Positions 9,380 to 14,535 of a DNA stretch of 14,535 nucleotides are shown one piece after another (the stretch's first letter is position 1; each line of letters starts with the position of its first letter). The notes beneath the pieces were generated by a model. It saw only the letters and a list, made by a program, of their open reading frames with translations, was not told the DNA's origin and ran no database searches. Location of the stretch: NCBI GenBank assembly GCA_964490005.1, contig CAZBBB010000083.1:1-14535 (forward strand), read 5' to 3'. This DNA comes from CAZBBB01 sp964490005. Lineage in GTDB: Bacteria; Planctomycetota; B15-G4. Both the position numbers and the translations under genes were made by a program.

Positions 9380-11776
9380 ATGAAGCTCTCGCTGAACTGG
9401 CTCGCCGACCACGTCGACCTCGACGGGCTCGACCCGGCCACCATCGCGCGGGACCTGACGCTCAAGACGGCCCTCATCGAGGGCGTGCTCGACCAGCGCG
9501 CGGCCCTGGCCGGGGTCGTCGTCGGGCGGGTGCTCGAGCAGCGGCGCCATCCCGGCGCCGATCGGCTGTCGCTGTGCCGCGTCGAGCACGGCGCCGGTCG
9601 GCCGGCCGAGGTCGTCTGCGGCGCACCCAATGTCGCGGCCGGGCAGCTCATCCTGTACGCACCGGTCGGCACGACGCTGCCCAACGGGGTGAAGCTCAAG
9701 GCCGCGAAGATCCGCGGCGAACTGAGCGAAGGGATGATCTGCGCCGAGGACGAACTCGGCCTGGGCCCGGAGCACGACGGCATCCTCGTGCTCGGCGAGG
9801 GCGCCCGACCCGGCCAGCCGGTCGCGCAGCTGCCCGGACTGGCCGACGTGGTCTTCGAGATCGACAACAAGAGCGTCACGCACCGGCCCGACCTGTGGGG
9901 CCACCGCGGCTTCGCGCGCGAACTGGCCGCGATCTACGGGCGCGAGCTCAAGCCGCTCGCGCAGCGCGAGGGGCTCGCGGCCGGCGACCAGGGACCGAGC
10001 ATCGAACTCGCCGACAGCGGCGGCTGCCCGCTGTACGCGGGGCTGTGCGTGGAGGACGCGCCCTCGCGCTCGCCCGACTGGCTGCGCTTCCGGCTGATCG
10101 CCTGCGGCCTGCGCCCGCGCAGCCTGATCGTGGATCTCTCCAACTACGTGATGCTCGAGCTCGGGCAGCCGACGCATCCCTTCGATCGCGCGCAGCTGGC
10201 CGGCGACCGCGTGGTCGTGCGCCGCGCGCGCGACGGCGAGACGCTGGCGCTGCTCGACGGGTCGCAGGTGCGCGCGGCGGCCGAGGACCTCGTGATCGCC
10301 GACGGCGAGCGGGCCCTCGCGCTGGCGGGCATCATGGGCGGGGCGGCCAGCGAGGTCGGCGACGGCACCACGTCGGTGTTCCTGGAATCGGCGTCCTTCG
10401 ACGGCGCGCGCGTGCGCCGCACCTCGAGTCGGCTGGGCCTGCGCACCGATGCGCTGGCGCGCTTCGAGAAGGGCCTCGACCCGTCGCTGGTCGTGACGGC
10501 GCTGCGCCGCTACGCGTTCCTGCTCGAGCGCCTGCGTCCGTCGGCGAAGGTGGCGGCGCACTTCAGGCAGGCCGGCGAGGCGCAGGCGCCGACGCGGCGC
10601 ATCGCGCTCTCGACGGCGAAGCTCGCGCGGCGACTGGGGGTCGACCCGGGCCCGGCCGCCGCGCGCGAGAGCCTCGAGCGGCTGGGCTTCGACGTCCGTC
10701 CGGATGGCCCCGAGCAGCTCGACGTGGGCGTGCCGAGCTGGCGCGCGACGCGCGACGTCACGATCGAGGAGGACCTCATCGAGGAGGTCGGCCGGCTCGT
10801 GGGCTACGACCGGGTGGTCGGCGCCACGCCGCGCGCCCCGCTGCGCCTGGGCGCGCGCGATCCGCTGCTGGCGGTCGAGGATGCGCTGCGCGACGGGTTC
10901 GCGCGGCAGGGTTTCAGCGAGTGCCTGTCGTACTCCTTCGTCGCGGACGACGTGCTGCGGCGCGCGGCCGTGCCGCGGGCGGAGGCCCTGCCGCGGCTGG
11001 CGCATCCATTGCAGCAGGACGCGGCGCGGCTGCGGCCGTCGGTCGTCCCCGGGCTGCTCGCGCGCCTCGAGGACTGGCTGCGGCACGACGAAGCCGTGCG
11101 CGTGTTCGAGGCGGGTCGCGGCAACGCGCGCGCGGCCGACGGGTCGGTGCGCGAGCGGCGCGAGTTCGTCGCGGTCGTGGCGGGGCGGGCGGCGGCCGAC
11201 GCGCGCGATCTGGTGCGCGAGTTGCGCGGGCTGGTGGACGCGGCGCTCGGCGGCCTGGGCGTGTTCGGCGCGCGCGTGGAGCCGGCGCCGGCGAGCGTCG
11301 ACGAGCCCTGGTGGCATCCGCGGCGCACGGCGCAGGTGCGCGCGGGCGCCGACGACGTCGTACTCGGGCTGCTCGGCGCGCTGGCGCCGCAGATCGCGGC
11401 GAATTTCGAGGTGCGCGGGTCGGCGGGGATCATCCGACTCGACGTGGGCGAGCTGGCCGCGCTCGGCGCGGCCGTGCCGCGCCACGCGCGACTGTCGCGC
11501 TTTCCGCCCGTGCGGCTCGATCTGGCGTTCGTCCTGCCGTACGAGCTGCCGGCCGACGTGGTCGCCGCGGAGATGCGTCGCGCCGGGCCGCGCCTGCTGC
11601 GTTCGGTCACGGCCTTCGACGTCTGGCGCGGAAAGCCGCTGGGCGAACACGAACGCTCGGTCGCCTTCCATCTCTCGTTCCAGGCCGAGGACCGCACGCT
11701 CACGGACGGGGAGGTCGCCAAGGCGCGGGACCGCATCGTCGCGGCCGTGGAGCAGCTCGGCGCCCGGCTGCGTTGA
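9380..11776 (+). CDS. pheT: Phenylalanine--tRNA ligase beta subunit
   Basis: Large, non-catalytic subunit that binds tRNA-Phe and removes misactivated Tyr. The 798-residue length is standard. Domains: N-terminal MKLSLNWLADHVDLDGL; an OB-fold tRNA-binding domain (about 40-150, with HPGADRLSLCRVEHG and KIRGELSEGMICAEDELG); B3/B4 editing (about 205-370, with NYVMLELGQPTHPFDRAQL and SSRLGLRTDALARFEKGLD); B5 (about 400-475, with IEEDLIEEVGRLVGYDR); the class II-like core; and a C-terminal ferredoxin-like anticodon-binding domain (about 700-798, FPPVRLDLAFVLPYELPADV to DGEVAKARDRI). The ATG follows GAGGA (9371-9375) with 4 bases between, and the GAGGA itself overlaps the pheS stop. It is the last protein gene of the cluster; the next element is a separate promoter. 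Confidence 0.96.
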   Translation: MKLSLNWLADHVDLDGLDPATIARDLTLKTALIEGVLDQRAALAGVVVGRVLEQRRHPGADRLSLCRVEHGAGRPAEVVCGAPNVAAGQLILYAPVGTTLPNGVKLKAAKIRGELSEGMICAEDELGLGPEHDGILVLGEGARPGQPVAQLPGLADVVFEIDNKSVTHRPDLWGHRGFARELAAIYGRELKPLAQREGLAAGDQGPSIELADSGGCPLYAGLCVEDAPSRSPDWLRFRLIACGLRPRSLIVDLSNYVMLELGQPTHPFDRAQLAGDRVVVRRARDGETLALLDGSQVRAAAEDLVIADGERALALAGIMGGAASEVGDGTTSVFLESASFDGARVRRTSSRLGLRTDALARFEKGLDPSLVVTALRRYAFLLERLRPSAKVAAHFRQAGEAQAPTRRIALSTAKLARRLGVDPGPAAARESLERLGFDVRPDGPEQLDVGVPSWRATRDVTIEEDLIEEVGRLVGYDRVVGATPRAPLRLGARDPLLAVEDALRDGFARQGFSECLSYSFVADDVLRRAAVPRAEALPRLAHPLQQDAARLRPSVVPGLLARLEDWLRHDEAVRVFEAGRGNARAADGSVRERREFVAVVAGRAAADARDLVRELRGLVDAALGGLGVFGARVEPAPASVDEPWWHPRRTAQVRAGADDVVLGLLGALAPQIAANFEVRGSAGIIRLDVGELAALGAAVPRHARLSRFPPVRLDLAFVLPYELPADVVAAEMRRAGPRLLRSVTAFDVWRGKPLGEHERSVAFHLSFQAEDRTLTDGEVAKARDRIVAAVEQLGARLR

Positions 11777-11792
11777 GCGCGCCGAGCGTGCA

Positions 11793-11820
11793 TTGACCGC
11801 CCGCCCGAGCGGGGTATAGT
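11793..11820 (+). promoter_or_regulatory. Near-consensus sigma70-type promoter after pheT
   Basis: TTGACC (11793-11798, 5 of 6 to TTGACA), a 16-base spacer and TATAGT (11815-11820, 5 of 6 to TATAAT) make the best promoter match in the window. It lies only 16 bases after the pheT stop. The predicted transcription start, near 11827, coincides with the first base of the closing stem of the structured RNA that follows. No good ribosome-binding site and ORF follow within 300 bases, so the immediate product is an RNA. Confidence 0.8.
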
Positions 11821-11826
11821 CGCTCC

Positions 11827-12001
11827 CGCCGCGCCGGCCTCCGGGTCGACGTCGTCTTCGTACCCTTTCCCTTGATCAGGGCGCCCCGACTTCGGGCATC
11901 GACGGACAGGCCCGCCGCGCGCGGGATCTCCTGAACGCCTGACGGGCTCCCACCTGGCTGTGCCAGGGTTCTCGAGGATGAGTCCGGAGGCCGGCTCGGC
12001 C
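11827..12001 (+). ncRNA. ssrS: Candidate 6S RNA (RNA polymerase regulator)
   Basis: 6S RNA mimics an open promoter and binds sigma70-type RNA polymerase. The ends pair: 11828-11831 with 11997-12000, one mismatch, then a perfect 12-bp stem GCCGGCCTCCGG (11833-11844) with CCGGAGGCCGGC (11984-11995). The middle can fold as a rod: CCC 69-71 with GGG 44-46, TCAGG (11876-11880) with CCTGA (11938-11942), then CCCG (11885-11888) with CGGG (11922-11925). This leaves a central bubble. Its 3' side carries the hairpin CCTGGC-TGT-GCCAGG (11953-11967), flanked as CACCT...AGGGTT much like E. coli 6S RNA. Length (about 175 nt), a strong promoter of its own and a place near pheT, as in some other phyla, all fit. 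Several local hairpins compete with the rod. The family call is inference; the stems are directly visible. The 3' end is approximate, with no T-run. Confidence 0.65.
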
Positions 12002-12143
12002 TTCAGCGGCCGCGTCGGCGGAACTGCGGGCCGCATCGCGGCGGCCACCGCGTGCGCGCGCATCGCGCGCGTCGCGCTTCTGGAATCGGGCCGCGCGAGG
12101 CGCGACGATCTGGCGCCAGCACCCCGTCGAGGACCGCCCGCCC
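12002..12143 (+). other. Spacer between candidate 6S RNA and L,D-transpeptidase gene
   Basis: 142 GC-rich bases with no plausible gene. GTCGCGC (12071-12077) can pair with GCGCGAC (12100-12106). GAGGA at 12129-12133 stands 10 bases before the next ATG and is the likely ribosome-binding site. A TGGAAT (12081-12086) resembles a -10 box but has no matching -35. How the downstream gene is transcribed is unclear; read-through from the 11793 promoter is possible. Confidence 0.4.
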
Positions 12144-13229
12144 ATGTCCAGCAAGACCATCGCCGTCGCCCTCATCGCCACGCTGAGCGTCACCTGGTAT
12201 CTGCTCGACGAGGACGGGGGCGCCAAGGGCATCGAGCGGCCGTCCGAGGTGGGGGAGCGTGCGCCGCGGGTCGTCGAGGAGGCGGCCGACGCGCCGGCGC
12301 CGACTCTGAGCGCCACGGTGCAGGCACCCGTGCCGACGGCGGCATCCGCGGATTCCGCAACGGCGCCGCCAGCGGCATTGTCCGCGGCGAGTGCCGGCGT
12401 CGATGAGCGCATCGCGGCGGCGCTCGCGAGCGCGCAGGCGGGCGACGTCGCGGCGGCGGAGGCGGGGCTGCGAGCGGCGCTGCAGGCCGCCACGACTTCC
12501 GCGCAGGCCGCGCGCGCGGGCCTGTTCCTGGCGCGCTTCAGCGGCGATCCGCTCGAACGCCGGCAGTTGCTCGGGGCGGCCCTGCTCGACGGCGTCGTCG
12601 TGGCCGCCGAGCACGACGAAGTCGGCCGAGCACTGCGCGAACTCAACGCGACGCCGAACACGAGCCTGCATCCGCTCATCCGCAGCGCGACGTACAAGGT
12701 GCGCTCGGGTGACAGCCTCTGGAAGATCTGCAACAAGACGTTGCCGGCCGAACTCGGCGTCACGCACGAGGTCGGCCTGATCCGGCTGGTGAACGCGCTT
12801 CGGGGGCAGAGCCTGTCGGTCGGCCAGGAACTCGTCGTGCCGCTCGAGGCCGCGCGCATCGTCGTCGATGCCGCCGGGCACGGGCTGGCCCTGTATCTCG
12901 GCGAGACGGTCGTGATGGCCTACCAGGTCGGCTTGGGCAAGGAGAGCCGCACGCCGCGCGGAGAGTTCACCGTCGTCGTGAAGCAGGAGAATCCGACCTG
13001 GTTCATCAACGGGAAGGTCATCCCCTTCGGGGACCCGGAGAACCTGCTGGGCACGCGCTGGCTGGGTTTCGAGAACAAGCCCGGCGCGTCGGGCTTCGGC
13101 ATCCACGGCACGGTCGACCCCGAGAGCGTCGGCAGGAACGAGTCGATGGGCTGCGTGCGGCTGCGCAACCCGGAGGTCGAGGAACTCTTCGACCTGGTGC
13201 CGCGGGGCGTCAGCGTCGCCATTCGCTGA
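12144..13229 (+). CDS. Membrane-anchored LysM-YkuD L,D-transpeptidase
   Basis: Probably forms 3-3 cross-links in peptidoglycan or attaches a partner to it, acting outside the cytoplasmic membrane. The 361 residues contain an N-terminal membrane segment (about 4-21, KTIAVALIATLSVTWYLL), an Ala/Pro-rich linker (about 40-85), an Ala-rich helical repeat-like stretch (about 86-170), a LysM-like peptidoglycan-binding domain (about 184-233, YKVRSGDSLWKICNKTL to LSVGQELVVPL) and a YkuD domain (about 237-361). The catalytic pattern is complete: TPRGEF (270-275), HGT with His321, and SMGCVRL with the nucleophile Cys337 sixteen residues later. Met335 stands where His is common (SHGC). The start follows GAGGA by 10 bases. 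It stands alone between the 6S candidate and the rRNA promoter. Family assignment is firm; the exact substrate is not known. Confidence 0.9.
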   Translation: MSSKTIAVALIATLSVTWYLLDEDGGAKGIERPSEVGERAPRVVEEAADAPAPTLSATVQAPVPTAASADSATAPPAALSAASAGVDERIAAALASAQAGDVAAAEAGLRAALQAATTSAQAARAGLFLARFSGDPLERRQLLGAALLDGVVVAAEHDEVGRALRELNATPNTSLHPLIRSATYKVRSGDSLWKICNKTLPAELGVTHEVGLIRLVNALRGQSLSVGQELVVPLEAARIVVDAAGHGLALYLGETVVMAYQVGLGKESRTPRGEFTVVVKQENPTWFINGKVIPFGDPENLLGTRWLGFENKPGASGFGIHGTVDPESVGRNESMGCVRLRNPEVEELFDLVPRGVSVAIR

Positions 13230-13248
13230 GGGCCCCGGGGAGCGTGGC

Positions 13249-13284
13249 GCGGCGCCGGACCGGGCGCCGCCGAAGGGTGCTTTT
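13249..13284 (+). terminator. GC hairpin after the L,D-transpeptidase gene
   Basis: GCGGCGCC (13249-13256) pairs perfectly with GGCGCCGC (13263-13270) around a 6-base loop, 20 bases after the stop. The next T-run, TTTT at 13281-13284, is 10 bases after the stem, so it is at best a poor intrinsic terminator. Its place between a coding gene and the rRNA promoter supports a terminator role. Confidence 0.45.
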
Positions 13285-13295
13285 CCCCGGGAAAA
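13281..13295. repeat. Perfect 15-base dyad just upstream of the rRNA promoter
   Basis: TTTTCCCCGGGAAAA reads as TTTTCCC, one C, GGGAAAA, a perfect 7-base inverted repeat. It lies about 42-56 bases before the predicted rRNA start. That is the place where UP elements and activator or repressor sites act. Its A/T-rich arms stand out from the surrounding GC-rich DNA. It could also form part of the preceding terminator. The function is unknown. Confidence 0.5.
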
Positions 13296-13302
13296 TAGGG
13301 GC

Positions 13303-13330
13303 TTGTATGGCGAGGGGAAGTCGCTACGAT
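13303..13330 (+). promoter_or_regulatory. Candidate 16S rRNA operon promoter
   Basis: TTGTAT (13303-13308, 3 of 6 to TTGACA), 16 bases, then TACGAT (13325-13330, 4 of 6 to TATAAT). Predicted start is near 13337, where a stable leader hairpin begins. The boxes are modest. Support comes from position, from the A/T-rich dyad just upstream and from the hairpin at the expected 5' end. Confidence 0.5.
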
Positions 13331-13336
13331 ACGCGG

Positions 13337-13590
13337 CTCACCTACGGGTGAGAGATGGCCCGTTCGGCAGCCGAGGCGCGATGCCCCGGCTGGCCGGAGC
13401 AAGGGGACCAGGCGCCGCAGGGCGCCTCGTCCCGAACGGCGTGGCCGCCCGCACGGTCTTTGACATTTCGGTAGCAAGCTTGTTCGAGCGTGTGTGAGCA
13501 GCTCCGCCTTCGCGGCGGGGCTGCCGTCAAGAATTTGAGGCGCTCCTCCGGATTTAGCCCCGGAAGAGTGCTCCAGGTCAAAACTGCTTC
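13337..13590 (+). other. 16S rRNA precursor leader with stable hairpins
   Basis: This 254-base stretch has no gene but much structure. (a) CTCACC-TACG-GGTGAG (13337-13352) makes a 6-bp hairpin closed as C(UACG)G, one of the very stable tetraloops, at the predicted 5' end. (b) CCGTTCGG (13360-13367) pairs with CCGAACGG (13432-13439) and encloses GGCGCC-GCAG-GGCGCC (13411-13426). (c) CAGCTCCGCC-TTCGC-GGCGGGGCTG (13499-13523) makes a 10-bp stem with one G-T pair. (d) TCCGG (13547-13551) pairs with CCGGA (13560-13564). A boxA-like site lies between (b) and (c). Such leaders guide antitermination and RNase III processing of the rRNA precursor. Confidence 0.6.
13454..13465 (+). promoter_or_regulatory. 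boxA-like rRNA antitermination site
   Basis: CGGTCTTTGACA matches 9 of 12 bases of the rRNA boxA pattern TGCTCTTTAACA, including the core TCTTT. It lies about 125 bases before mature 16S, the usual region. NusB-NusE bind this element in nascent rRNA to prevent early termination. Confidence 0.6.

Positions 13591-14535
<945 letters not shown>

Noticed and set aside
9038..11671. 877-residue minus-strand open frame
   Set aside because: Antisense to pheS and pheT, both certain genes, and no recognisable motif.
9574..11796. 740-residue plus-strand open frame in another phase of pheT
   Set aside because: Arg/Ala-rich frame shift of pheT. It matches nothing and the pheT frame is intact throughout.
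11827..12001. Alternatives to 6S RNA: RNase P RNA, tmRNA, SRP RNA or a riboswitch for the next gene
   Set aside because: I do not see the RNase P GAGGAAAGTCC core, the tmRNA ends or the SRP domain IV GGAAGGAAGCA-type motif. A riboswitch remains possible, but the paired ends at the promoter start and the 3'-side bubble hairpin fit 6S RNA better.
11960..12406. 148-residue plus-strand ORF across the 6S candidate
   Set aside because: No ribosome-binding site, Arg/Ala-rich, and it overlaps both the structured RNA and the transpeptidase gene.
13303..13497. 64-residue plus-strand ORF in the rRNA leader
   Set aside because: Lies in the leader between promoter and boxA, without a ribosome-binding site; the region is explained by RNA structure.

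Overview
This window is a GC-rich bacterial chromosome segment, with every gene on the + strand, that ends inside a 16S rRNA gene. The 16S part suggests a member of the Planctomycetota or a close relative. It carries GGATGAGGCATGCAAGTC near its 5' end (one base from the planctomycete PLA46 target as I remember it), GGCTGCAG after the 338 region and GGGGCTCACACAAGCGG near 920. This placement is inference from remembered signatures, and I make no call below phylum. Coding genes have very strong G/C third positions, and the rRNA is visibly less GC-rich.

Layout. (1) 1-3276: the end of an F1Fo ATP synthase operon, atpA (3' part), atpG, atpD and atpC. atpD contains a 10-N assembly gap that hides about 34 real bases. 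(2) 3303-11776: a tight translation cluster, aspS, thrS, infC, rpmI, rplT, pheS and pheT. Two junctions are overlaps (ATGA for aspS/thrS, TTGA for rplT/pheS). A candidate promoter sits so close to aspS that its mRNA would be nearly leaderless. (3) 11793-12001: a near-consensus sigma70-type promoter followed by an RNA of about 175 nt with paired ends and a hairpin on the 3' side of a central bubble. I interpret it as 6S RNA, the regulator of RNA polymerase. (4) 12144-13229: one membrane-anchored LysM-YkuD L,D-transpeptidase for the cell wall. (5) 13249-14535: a GC hairpin, a 15-nt perfect dyad, a candidate rRNA promoter, a structured leader with a boxA-like antitermination site, and the first 945 or so bases of 16S rRNA.

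The genes form a growth-related block: ATP production, charging of Asp, Thr and Phe tRNAs, initiation factor IF3, two 50S proteins, a probable global transcription regulator RNA and the small-subunit rRNA. The order thrS-infC-rpmI-rplT-pheS-pheT is widely conserved in bacteria. Fusion of aspS to its front, and a 16S gene two loci downstream, are less usual.

I found no mobile element, CRISPR array, tRNA gene or defence system. No wholly new system is visible. The items most worth a second look are the 6S RNA candidate, the near-leaderless aspS start, the compressed infC ribosome-binding site, the rRNA leader architecture and the atpD gap.
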